Assembly: GCA_018334075.1 (NCBI GenBank) | Contig: JAGXSC010000001.1 | Location: 1 to 33,535, forward strand | Direction: 5' to 3' | From: Actinomycetota bacterium | Lineage (GTDB): Bacteria; Actinomycetota; Coriobacteriia; Anaerosomatales; UBA912 | DNA length: 33,535 bases | In this document: positions 8,392-13,634 of the stretch, in pieces | Position numbering within the stretch: the stretch's first letter is position 1 | Layout: each line of letters starts with the position of its first letter | Made by a program: the position numbers and the translations under genes | Notes under the pieces: generated by a model | Databases searched by the model: none | What the model was told of the DNA's origin: nothing | What the model saw: the letters and a program-made list of their open reading frames with translations, nothing else

Positions 8392-8523
8392 GCGGGTACT
8401 CCTCTCTGTCGTCAAGGCCCACCGGAGACGAGGCGGCGGATGCCAGAGAGGATAGGGTGACGCGAGGAATCGGGATAGTGAGGATGCTCGGGGTAAGACC
8501 TGCCAGACTAAGTGCAAGACCAT

Positions 8524-8541
8524 TTGCACTGACTTTGTCAA
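8524..8541 (-). repeat. Right terminal inverted repeat of the IS30-type remnant
   Basis: Read on the minus strand this is TTGACAAAGTCAGTGCAA, pairing with the left end. A second partial match (TTGCACTTAGTC on the minus strand, about 8509-8520) follows just inside, as in many IS30 ends where the repeat extends inward with lower identity. Confidence 0.85.
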
Positions 8542-8559
8542 TTCAGGCATAAAAAAGTA

Positions 8560-8589
8560 TTGACGCGGGGGGTGTTATAGGATCAATAT
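8560..8589 (+). promoter_or_regulatory. Weak candidate promoter of the secreted-protein island
   Basis: A good -35 hexamer TTGACG at 8560-8565 lies just outside the IS right end. The best -10 is CAATAT at 8584-8589 (18-nt spacer), which is poor. This is the only promoter-like pair I see ahead of the first shared-leader gene. There is no equivalent before the second copy, which may rely on read-through. Confidence 0.3.
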
Positions 8590-8721
8590 ATCCATAAGGG
8601 GGCAACTTTTCCCAATCACAATCCAAGGAAAGATTGTGCGGGGCGGTTGTCGGAAAATAATTGAGAGGGGCGTGGAAGTTAATGAAGAGGAAGTTCCGTA
8701 TTGTCTCGCTGTTTCTGACGG
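8590..8721 (+). repeat. 132-bp direct repeat, copy 1 (leader plus signal-peptide start)
   Basis: Matches 10716-10847 with about six substitutions and no gaps (about 95 percent identity). It covers about 92 bp of untranslated leader and the first 13 codons of the exported protein that follows. The leader contains an inverted repeat, CACAATC-N8-GATTGTG (about 8618-8639), which is imperfect in copy 2. Identity stops abruptly inside the signal-peptide hydrophobic core. Confidence 0.92.
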
Positions 8722-9407
8722 TTGCTCTGCTGATGTCTGCCTTTGTGACTCCGGCTGTCGCAAGGCAAGGGAACGGAAGGGGGCAAGAAAAACAAAGTGC
8801 GCGGCAAATTCAGTACCTTGATGCAGAAGTTCGGGTGATTGACGGACAGCCGGTGCTTAAGGTTGAGGCAGAAGAAGGATATTCATCCTATGAATTTCCC
8901 TGGCCAGAAGTAGCAGTTGTCGATGGCAGGAGAGTTGCCCTAGAAAGGCAAGGTAACTACTTTTTGTTGCCGACAGATGATGGTAACGAAAAAGTCTCCG
9001 TCGAGGAATTTCAGGTGGCACTGGTAGCAGGACAATTAATGTTAGTAAAAAATGTGAATCCTTGGTTTGGGGTAAAAATCGCAGTTGCTGCTGCTGCACT
9101 AAAGGCAGCGGGAGTGGCAGTAACGACGTCAACCTTAAAGGCTGCGAGCATATTGATATCAGCAGGTGCAAAGGTAACCAAAGCAACAGTTAACGTGGTA
9201 GTGCGCGTTTGGCCAATACTAAGAATCGCACTTCAAGTGGCGGGAATTGCCAATACAACCTGGAATCTCGTACAGGCAGGTAGGGCCTGGGTACGAGGTA
9301 ATTGCATATCTTGTGGTCAAAGAACACCTGGCGGTTCTTTCGGTGATGTTTTTAGCAGTGGATGCGCCCAAAGGTATGGTGTTCAGTTCTTTGGGGGACG
9401 CCCCTAG
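8682..9407 (+). CDS. Secreted protein of unknown function, Ala/Val-rich hydrophobic middle, Cys-containing tail
   Basis: I do not recognise this protein. Starting at ATG 8682 (241 aa), residues 1-28 are a Sec signal peptide (MKRKFRIVSLFLTVALLM, then SAFVTPAVA). The mature part has a beta-rich segment (about 45-110, with repeated Val/Tyr/Glu patterns). A long stretch of about 75 residues follows, rich in Ala, Val and Lys with little acid (for example VKIAVAAAALKAAGVAVTTS), which looks amphipathic or membrane-active. The polar tail carries CISCGQ and one more Cys. An alternative TTG start at 8661 is possible. Its leader and signal-peptide start are duplicated at 10716-10847. Membrane-protein genes follow directly, so a bacteriocin-with-immunity arrangement is conceivable but unproven. 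Confidence 0.75.
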   Translation: MKRKFRIVSLFLTVALLMSAFVTPAVARQGNGRGQEKQSARQIQYLDAEVRVIDGQPVLKVEAEEGYSSYEFPWPEVAVVDGRRVALERQGNYFLLPTDDGNEKVSVEEFQVALVAGQLMLVKNVNPWFGVKIAVAAAALKAAGVAVTTSTLKAASILISAGAKVTKATVNVVVRVWPILRIALQVAGIANTTWNLVQAGRAWVRGNCISCGQRTPGGSFGDVFSSGCAQRYGVQFFGGRP

Positions 9408-9428
9408 ATGCCCTTCTAAAGATAATTA

Positions 9429-9469
9429 CTCACAGGCTACCCTGGCTTTACGGTGGGGTAGCCTGTGAG
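9429..9469 (+). terminator. Strong hairpin, possible transcription terminator or attenuator
   Basis: Perfect 14-bp stem (CTCACAGGCTACCC with GGGTAGCCTGTGAG) around a 13-nt loop, 22 bp after the secreted-protein stop. No T-run follows (GCGTATAAATC), so it may be a partial terminator, an RNA-stability element, or act in both directions. Confidence 0.6.
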
Positions 9470-9498
9470 CGTATAAATCTTAGTTGGGAGGGACCCTC

Positions 9499-9990
9499 TT
9501 GTTTGTGGATATGACTCTTGTGGATATATTAGTTCATGTGCTTCTACTTTTAGTGGTACTCCTGCTGTCTGTTCATTTACTGTTAGTTATTCCAACATCT
9601 TTTGGAGTATTTCTTGGGCAAAAGGCCGGATTGTGGAGCACAAAAAACCGTTTAGGAAAAACCAAAGGTGAGCACGCTTTTCCCCTCCCATACGATGCCA
9701 AAAATTTTTTCTGGTGGGGCATTTTCGCTGTTTTCCTAACAGTTGAAACGATAATTATGATATTGGGTGACTTGGATATACCTAATATACCTATACTGCC
9801 ACAAACATTATTTTTTCCATTTTATATTTACAGAGCTTTACTGATACAGCAACTAGAAGAACCAGTGTATGTCATGGTTTATAGCATTCTTATGATGACA
9901 GGAGTCTTTGCTGTTGGTTTTGTAAGAGCATTATTGTTTACGCGGAAGAAAGAGCTGAAGGCTGACAGTATTGCCCTGACCGAAGATTGA
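9499..9990 (+). CDS. Hypothetical multi-pass membrane protein (about four helices)
   Basis: Not recognised. I favour TTG 9499 as start because GGGAGGG lies 6 nt ahead. GTG 9505 and ATG 9511 are in frame alternatives (160-164 aa). A very hydrophobic first helix (rich in Leu/Val) is followed by a cytoplasmic or external loop with several Lys, then FFWWGIFAVFLTVETIIMIL, a short central hydrophobic segment, and a last helix VYVMVYSILMMTGVFAVGFV ahead of a charged tail. It lies downstream of the secreted protein with the hairpin between them and is visibly AT-rich compared with the chromosomal genes on both sides, which suggests transfer. Possible roles include self-protection against the upstream product or assistance in its export. 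Both are guesses. Confidence 0.7.
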   Translation: MFVDMTLVDILVHVLLLLVVLLLSVHLLLVIPTSFGVFLGQKAGLWSTKNRLGKTKGEHAFPLPYDAKNFFWWGIFAVFLTVETIIMILGDLDIPNIPILPQTLFFPFYIYRALLIQQLEEPVYVMVYSILMMTGVFAVGFVRALLFTRKKELKADSIALTED

Positions 9991-10108
9991 CATATTCTCA
10001 CCTTCCATTTGAATGATTAGTAAAAACGCGTCTCTGCGAAGGCTGAGGGACGAAAAAGGCATCGACTACCAGGTCGGCGTCTAGACACAGGGAAGGCGGG
10101 ATCACGAC

Positions 10109-10657
10109 ATGGCTAGTCAGCTGGGACAAAAAAATCGCGAGGTATTCGACAGGGCGCTCAAAAAGTATGTCGGAAGTAGATTGGTTTGGTCCTTGATGTT
10201 CGCGGTAGCGCTTCCCTTTTTTGCATTTTGGTATCTTGGAAAAAATCAGGTGTATACCCATAGCCTTGCAGGCGTCGCGATTTTTTGTGTGGTGTATTTA
10301 GGCTACTCGCTGATCCAATACCTAATATACCTGCTGATCCAACGCCCAACACACCGGAGGACCTTCCAGAGCTACAAGACTGAAGAAGCGTTTGCGACCG
10401 TAGACGAACTGAAAACGGCCTATCGGACACTGATACAGCGCGCGGCACGAAAAAGTCTGTCGGTGAGTCTGGGCGTATATGCGTCAGTCGGAACGTTTGT
10501 TGCGGTGTGGATCTCCTCATGGCATGGCTTTACCTCTGCAGAGAGAGAGGGACTCATCTTCGTGGCGCTCGCCGTGGGCGCAGTATCGTTGATAGAGTTC
10601 ATGGACTACACGCAGGTTCGATGGGATAAAGGTTTCCCCGCAGAGCTGGAGAGCTGA
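10109..10657 (+). CDS. Hypothetical membrane protein, two helix pairs with a charged central domain
   Basis: 182 aa, ATG 10109 with GGAAGGCGGG 8 nt upstream. A basic N-terminus precedes two helices (about 27-43 and 54-75), then a hydrophilic region of about 35 residues (PTHRRTFQSYKTEEAFATVD and onward), then two more helices (about 117-135 and 149-165) and a charged tail. No family is recognised. It has the same topology class as the preceding membrane protein but no visible sequence similarity to it. It ends 58 bp before the second copy of the shared leader, so it may form a unit with the genes before it. The 118-bp gap upstream holds a 23-codon open frame at 10013-10084 that I do not treat as a gene. 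Confidence 0.75.
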   Translation: MASQLGQKNREVFDRALKKYVGSRLVWSLMFAVALPFFAFWYLGKNQVYTHSLAGVAIFCVVYLGYSLIQYLIYLLIQRPTHRRTFQSYKTEEAFATVDELKTAYRTLIQRAARKSLSVSLGVYASVGTFVAVWISSWHGFTSAEREGLIFVALAVGAVSLIEFMDYTQVRWDKGFPAELES

Positions 10658-10715
10658 GGAAAAGGAGGCAGGAGTAGAGAATGGGACTAGAGGCCATCTC
10701 ATCAAAACCGGGGGC

Positions 10716-10847
10716 ATCCATAAGGGGGCAACTTTTCTCAATCACAAGCCAAGGAAAGATTGTGCGGGGCGGTTGTCGGAAAATAATTGAGAGGGGCGCG
10801 GAAGTTAATGGGGAAGAAGTTCCGTATTGTCTCGCTGTTTCTGACGG
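10716..10847 (+). repeat. 132-bp direct repeat, copy 2 (leader plus signal-peptide start)
   Basis: Second copy of the segment at 8590-8721, offset by 2126 bp. Two substitutions fall in the early leader, one just before the start codon and three in codons 2-3. The first Lys-Arg pair becomes Gly-Lys, and the next ten residues KKFRIVSLFLT are unchanged apart from this. Beyond 10847 the two genes diverge completely. Confidence 0.92.
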
Positions 10848-11401
10848 GTGTTCTGTGTTTAACAATAATCGGTGGCATACTTTGGCACCAAAATAGAGTA
10901 GTGGGTGAGGCTGTTCCGAATGATGGGCATGAAGCGTACTTGAAGGTAATTAGCACAGGTGGCCGGGGGCTTCTAGAGAATGTCCCTGAGTACATTGAAC
11001 ATGTCGCCTCCGGTGAAAGAATTCCCTTGCGGCAGCATGCGAAAGACCTCCTTGATGGTACGCGGGGCGAGGCCGTAGATATGCTAGGCTTTTATCTGAT
11101 GGAACCGCGAACGGGGCAATCGATCGCCAGCCCCGTTCGAGTAAAGCTTTGGCACGCCACCAATCATTACGGAGGGGGAATACTGCGGATCACCGATACT
11201 AATGGCAACACCCTAGCCAGACTTCAGCTTCCCGAGATTTCTCATTATAACCTCACCCAGCACGCTTACGAAACCGAAATAACATTCGAGCAACCTGCTA
11301 CTACTGGGGGGTTCATCGTTGGACACTTATGGAGCGCGAAGGATGAATACCCGGATGACTATAAAAAGGCTGCTGTAAGTATTCCCATCGTATTCAGATA
11401 A
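10808..11401 (+). CDS. Exported protein with Gmad2-like C-terminal domain, shared leader copy 2
   Basis: 197 aa from ATG 10808. The N-terminus MGKKFRIVSLFLTGVLCLTI continues as a signal or anchor helix (to about 30). The first 13 codons come from the duplicated segment. The mature part has two regions: about 45-95, not recognised, and about 100-197, which resembles the Gmad2 immunoglobulin-like fold seen in exported Gram-positive proteins. Its signs are TGQSIASPVRVK at the opening, ILRITDTNGNTLARLQL in the middle, and a closing strand ending SIPIVFR. The Gmad2 assignment rests on pattern memory only. Its mature sequence shares nothing visible with the first shared-leader gene. Whether it is secreted or membrane-tethered depends on cleavage, and no clear AxA site is seen. 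Confidence 0.75.
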   Translation: MGKKFRIVSLFLTGVLCLTIIGGILWHQNRVVGEAVPNDGHEAYLKVISTGGRGLLENVPEYIEHVASGERIPLRQHAKDLLDGTRGEAVDMLGFYLMEPRTGQSIASPVRVKLWHATNHYGGGILRITDTNGNTLARLQLPEISHYNLTQHAYETEITFEQPATTGGFIVGHLWSAKDEYPDDYKKAAVSIPIVFR

Positions 11402-11429
11402 GGGTAGGGGCGGCTTTCCTTGCCCCCCA

Positions 11430-11858
11430 TTGCTTAATGGCCATCTCATAGCCATAAAAGGAAACTACAAATTCTGCTATTCCATTTCGATTGAACAACA
11501 AGGGGACACTATAGTGCTTTTGGGTTCGTTTTACGCATTGTTTGAAAACAATATTATTTCGGTCTGTGAGCGATTAAATTTTAGGATAGAGCATATTATT
11601 GAATTGCGCGTTAATGGTGCATTGGCTGTTTACTACATCCGTAATAATCCCTTTGCCAAAGGAAAGGCCTTATTTGCTGTTATTGACAACCCCGATGGTA
11701 GTAAATCTTCGGCTCGGTTAAATATTGAGATGGACAAAAGTTGGAAGCATCCAACACTTATTTTGTTTATAGATGGGGACAAGGTTGATCTCAGTGAAAG
11801 TACTGAAGCAGAGGTAAAGAAGAAGGTCCAAGAGATGGGGTACTTTTATGAGAAATAA
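11430..11858 (+). CDS. Hypothetical protein, possibly N-terminally truncated
   Basis: Not recognised, 142 aa from TTG 11430. There is no convincing ribosome-binding site and no early ATG. The frame stays open upstream into the end of the previous gene, so the true start is uncertain or the N-terminus has been lost. The body alternates beta-strand-like segments (YKFCYSISIEQQGDTIVLLG, VNGALAVYYIRN, KGKALFAVIDNPDG) and ends with an acidic helix. No signal peptide or membrane helix is visible, so it is probably cytoplasmic. Base composition is clearly AT-rich, like the membrane protein at 9499-9990 and unlike the chromosomal operons. It is the last gene of the island before the terminator at 11963-12003. 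Confidence 0.55.
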   Translation: MLNGHLIAIKGNYKFCYSISIEQQGDTIVLLGSFYALFENNIISVCERLNFRIEHIIELRVNGALAVYYIRNNPFAKGKALFAVIDNPDGSKSSARLNIEMDKSWKHPTLILFIDGDKVDLSESTEAEVKKKVQEMGYFYEK

Positions 11859-11962
11859 GAGGGGCGAGGCCAGGGGCTATTATTATTCTTTTTCGCCTCA
11901 TTGTTTGCTTTTGTTATTTCACTAGTCTTGGTGTTTGGCCGAGATTGAATCGCGCCGGGTTT

Positions 11963-12003
11963 CGCCGCGCAAACGAGATACTCAAGAGCGCGGCGGCTTT
12001 TTT
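11963..12003 (+). terminator. Rho-independent terminator at the end of the island
   Basis: Stem CGCCGCGC (11963-11970) with GCGCGGCG (11988-11995), 8 bp perfect and all G/C, followed at once by GC and six T. The 17-nt loop contains a small GAG-ATA-CTC pairing. Oriented for plus-strand transcription coming from the hypothetical genes upstream. Confidence 0.75.
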
Positions 12004-12013
12004 CGGGGCGGAT

Positions 12014-12078
12014 CTCGACCGCCGACAGAGGAAATAGTCGGCTACATCAATGCCCGTAAGGGCGATTTCGGGGTCGAG
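12014..12078 (+). ncRNA. Candidate structured RNA (three-way junction)
   Basis: Nested perfect complementarity. The outer helix is CTCGACC (12014-12020) with GGTCGAG (12072-12078). Inside it are GCCGAC/GTCGGC (12021-12026 with 12037-12042) and a GCCC-GTAA-GGGC hairpin (12052-12063) closed by a GNRA-type loop. It lies between the island terminator and the tRNA-Leu promoter, where no protein gene is evident. It does not match a riboswitch class that I know. It could equally be transcribed from the minus strand, as the 3' region of the LOG operon. Low confidence that it is functional. Confidence 0.3.
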
Positions 12079-12127
12079 CGCGATTCACACATTTTTTACT
12101 TCTGTTCCCCCGATCGCCTCCGTTGCG

Positions 12128-12133
12128 TATAAT
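12128..12133 (+). promoter_or_regulatory. -10 element of the tRNA-Leu gene
   Basis: A perfect TATAAT lies 19 bp before the tRNA 5' end. The -35 is not clear: TTCCCC at 12105-12110 is the hexamer at 17-bp spacing and is poor. Confidence 0.55.
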
Positions 12134-12151
12134 CTGCCACGCAGCTAAAAA

Positions 12152-12238
12152 GCCCGGGTGGCGGAACTGGCAGACGCGCCGGTCTCAAAAACCGGTTCTC
12201 GAAAGGGAGTGCGGGTTCGATTCCCGCCCCGGGCACCA
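12152..12238 (+). tRNA. tRNA-Leu (anticodon CAA)
   Basis: 87 nt including an encoded CCA end. The acceptor stem GCCCGGG pairs with CCCGGGC, with discriminator A. The anticodon arm is CCGGT-CTCAAAA-ACCGG, giving anticodon CAA (reads UUG). A long variable arm (TCTCGAAAGGGAG) makes it class II as expected for leucine, and the T-arm GCGGGTTCGATTCCCGC is canonical. It is transcribed toward the LOG gene, which converges from the minus strand and stops only 2 bp away. Confidence 0.97.
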
Positions 12239-12240
12239 TT

Positions 12241-13044
12241 TCACGAAGCCCCCAAGCCGTCATGATCGCCGCACCCATGCGGATTCTTCGCTATGATCTC
12301 CAGCATTTCTTCAAGCGAGTCGGTCACACAAAGCAAATCGAGATCCGCCGGGTCGACTGTACCTTCCGAGCAAAGCTTGCTCTTGAGCACATCTATCATC
12401 GGCGACCAAAAGCGACGATCCATCGCGACGATCGGAAAATGGCGAATCTTGCCAGTTTGCATCAGCGTCAGAGTCTCGAATATCTCGTCCAAGGTGCCGA
12501 AGCCACCCGGCAGCACCACGAATGCGCACGAATATTTTACGAGCATCACCTTGCGAACGAAGAAGTGCTCGAACTCGATACACTCGTCGATATACGGATT
12601 GGGTTTTTGCTCATGCGGCAGATGGATGTTCACCCCATAGGAGCGCCCGCCTGCCTCGCGGGCACCCCGATTGGCGCCCTCCATCACTCCCGGTCCGCCA
12701 CCGGTCATCACCGAGTAGCCCGCCCCGGCAAGCGCGCCGCCAACCGCGCGCGCGAGGTCGTAGTATGGGTGTCCCTCGGCGAATCGCGCCGAACCGAAGA
12801 CGGTGACAACCCTTTCGCCGAAGGGCATGAACTCGACCCCTCGCAGAAACTCCAGGAATATCCTGACCGCACTTTCCAGGTTGTCGGAATAACGGCGATG
12901 CCCGGCTAGAAAGTCGATCTCCGCGCCGGCCGCCTGCCGGAGCAGTGACGGCTTGCCGGTGGTCTCTTTTCGGCGCTCGGGCCCTTTGTAGTCGCTCTCA
13001 CCGTCGTCTGAGTTTCCTGGCGGGTCTTTGGCTTCGGTCACCAT
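12241..13044 (-). CDS. LOG-family protein (putative nucleotide 5'-monophosphate phosphoribohydrolase)
   Basis: 267 aa, Rossmann-like LOG family (TIGR00730 type). Both diagnostic motifs are intact: GGGPGVMEGANRGA (about 115-128) and PGGFGTLDEIFE (about 179-190), with an Arg/Lys pair (FFVRKVMLVK) between them. The family cleaves cytokinin- or purine-type nucleoside monophosphates into base plus ribose-5-phosphate. The long hydrophilic N-terminus (about 40 residues, with GPERRKE) is typical of the larger bacterial version. The physiological substrate is not known in most bacteria. Last gene of the accD-accA-pfp-AOR-aldolase run, with a 7-bp overlap with the preceding gene. Confidence 0.92.
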   Translation of the reverse strand: MVTEAKDPPGNSDDGESDYKGPERRKETTGKPSLLRQAAGAEIDFLAGHRRYSDNLESAVRIFLEFLRGVEFMPFGERVVTVFGSARFAEGHPYYDLARAVGGALAGAGYSVMTGGGPGVMEGANRGAREAGGRSYGVNIHLPHEQKPNPYIDECIEFEHFFVRKVMLVKYSCAFVVLPGGFGTLDEIFETLTLMQTGKIRHFPIVAMDRRFWSPMIDVLKSKLCSEGTVDPADLDLLCVTDSLEEMLEIIAKNPHGCGDHDGLGAS

Positions 13045-13634
13045 CTCTCATAGTCCTCTCCGTGTTCGCGATATTCAATCAGATCAGCCCCGAGCGAGTC
13101 GCGCAGATTGAGTATCTTGCACGCCATCTCAAGGGAGCTCACCCACTGAAAAGCCTCTTCGAGCACGGTTCCTATGGCAAAAGGACCATGGCCGCGCAAG
13201 CAGACGCACTTGTACTCCTTCAGCGCGGCGGAAACCGTATCGGCCACCTCGGAAGATCCAGCTGTTCGTGCCAGCGAGTAGACGGGCACTTTGTGCAACA
13301 GATAGCTCGCCTCGGAATCGACAGGAATGATCTCGTCGGCGAGCATGGAGCGCAGGATAGTGTGGGGGGAGTGGGTGTGAACTATCGCCAGCCCGTTGGT
13401 GCGCTTGTAGATCGCCCTGTGAACGACGATCTCGGTGGAGGCAAGCGCCGTTTCAGAGTCATCGCCGTCAAGCGCGGTCTCGATGATGTCCCTTGGAGTC
13501 AGCCGGCCCAGCATCGATCCCCTGCGGGTGATGAGCACCCTGTCGCCAAGGCGAACGCTCATGTTGCCGCCGTGGCTGGAGATCAGGTGGCTCAGATATA
13601 TGTCGCGCCCGATGTCCCGAAACTGCTCGTACAT
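13038..13634 (-). CDS. Class II aldolase/adducin family protein (fuculose-phosphate aldolase-like)
   Basis: 198 aa cytosolic metal-dependent enzyme. Visible: HGGNMSVR (21-28, phosphate-binding Gly-Asn), the acid/base Glu68 in ASTEIVVHRAIY, and the metal-binding histidines His86 and His88 in VHTHSPH and His149 in LRGHGPF. That is the arrangement of L-fuculose-1-phosphate and L-ribulose-5-phosphate family enzymes. All ligands are present, so it should be active, but the sugar phosphate (or a methylthioribulose-phosphate-type substrate) cannot be assigned. ATG follows the AOR stop directly (TAAATG) with GGGAG about 8 nt before. Placement after an aldehyde oxidoreductase suggests that one makes an aldehyde the other oxidises. 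This is inference. Confidence 0.88.
   Translation of the reverse strand: MYEQFRDIGRDIYLSHLISSHGGNMSVRLGDRVLITRRGSMLGRLTPRDIIETALDGDDSETALASTEIVVHRAIYKRTNGLAIVHTHSPHTILRSMLADEIIPVDSEASYLLHKVPVYSLARTAGSSEVADTVSAALKEYKCVCLRGHGPFAIGTVLEEAFQWVSSLEMACKILNLRDSLGADLIEYREHGEDYERW

Larger units (their letters stand above)
7736..8541. mobile_element. IS30-family element, internally deleted (non-autonomous remnant)
   Basis: An 806-bp unit bounded by inverted repeats (TTGACAAAGTAAGTGCAA at the left, its complement with one change at the right). Inside, on the minus strand, is a shortened IS30-type transposase. Intact members are usually around 1.1-1.2 kb, so several hundred bases of the catalytic core appear to be missing. 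No clear target duplication is visible at the flanks. It sits between the ABC operon's upstream repeats and the plus-strand secreted-protein island, so it marks the left border of the accessory region. Because both ends are intact, it could still be moved by a full-length relative elsewhere in the genome. Confidence 0.82.

Noticed and set aside
7849-8550. Treating the IS30-like frame, open to 8550, as a functional 233-residue protein.
   Set aside because: The first part lies outside or at the IS end and shows no similarity. The middle of the catalytic domain is missing.
8590-8680. c-di-GMP or other known riboswitch in the duplicated leader.
   Set aside because: The conserved cores of the common classes (for example the c-di-GMP-I receptor and GNRA parts) are not there. 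Only a short CACAATC/GATTGTG pairing is visible, and it is imperfect in the second copy.
10013-10084. A 23-codon open frame whose product, MISKNASLRRLRDEKGIDYQ and three more, resembles the start of an Xre-type helix-turn-helix.
   Set aside because: Too short for a domain and without a ribosome-binding site. At most a decayed remnant.
10681-10896. A 71-codon plus-strand frame with a good GGAG ribosome-binding site that passes through repeat copy 2 in another frame than the signal peptide.
   Set aside because: The equivalent frame in copy 1 (from 8636) has no proper ATG start. The long signal-peptide genes in the other frame explain both copies better. The conserved residues in this frame follow simply from DNA identity.
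11439-11466. A possible third, diverged copy of the shared leader (GGCCATCTCAT followed by a CCATAA segment also seen near 10691-10725).
   Set aside because: Only an 11-base identity and a short loose match. No signal peptide follows. Chance cannot be excluded.
12152-12238. tRNA-Leu as the attachment site of the accessory island.
   Set aside because: The island lies on the 5' side of the tRNA, no integrase is present, and no copy of the tRNA 3' end was seen near the left border at 7.7 kb.
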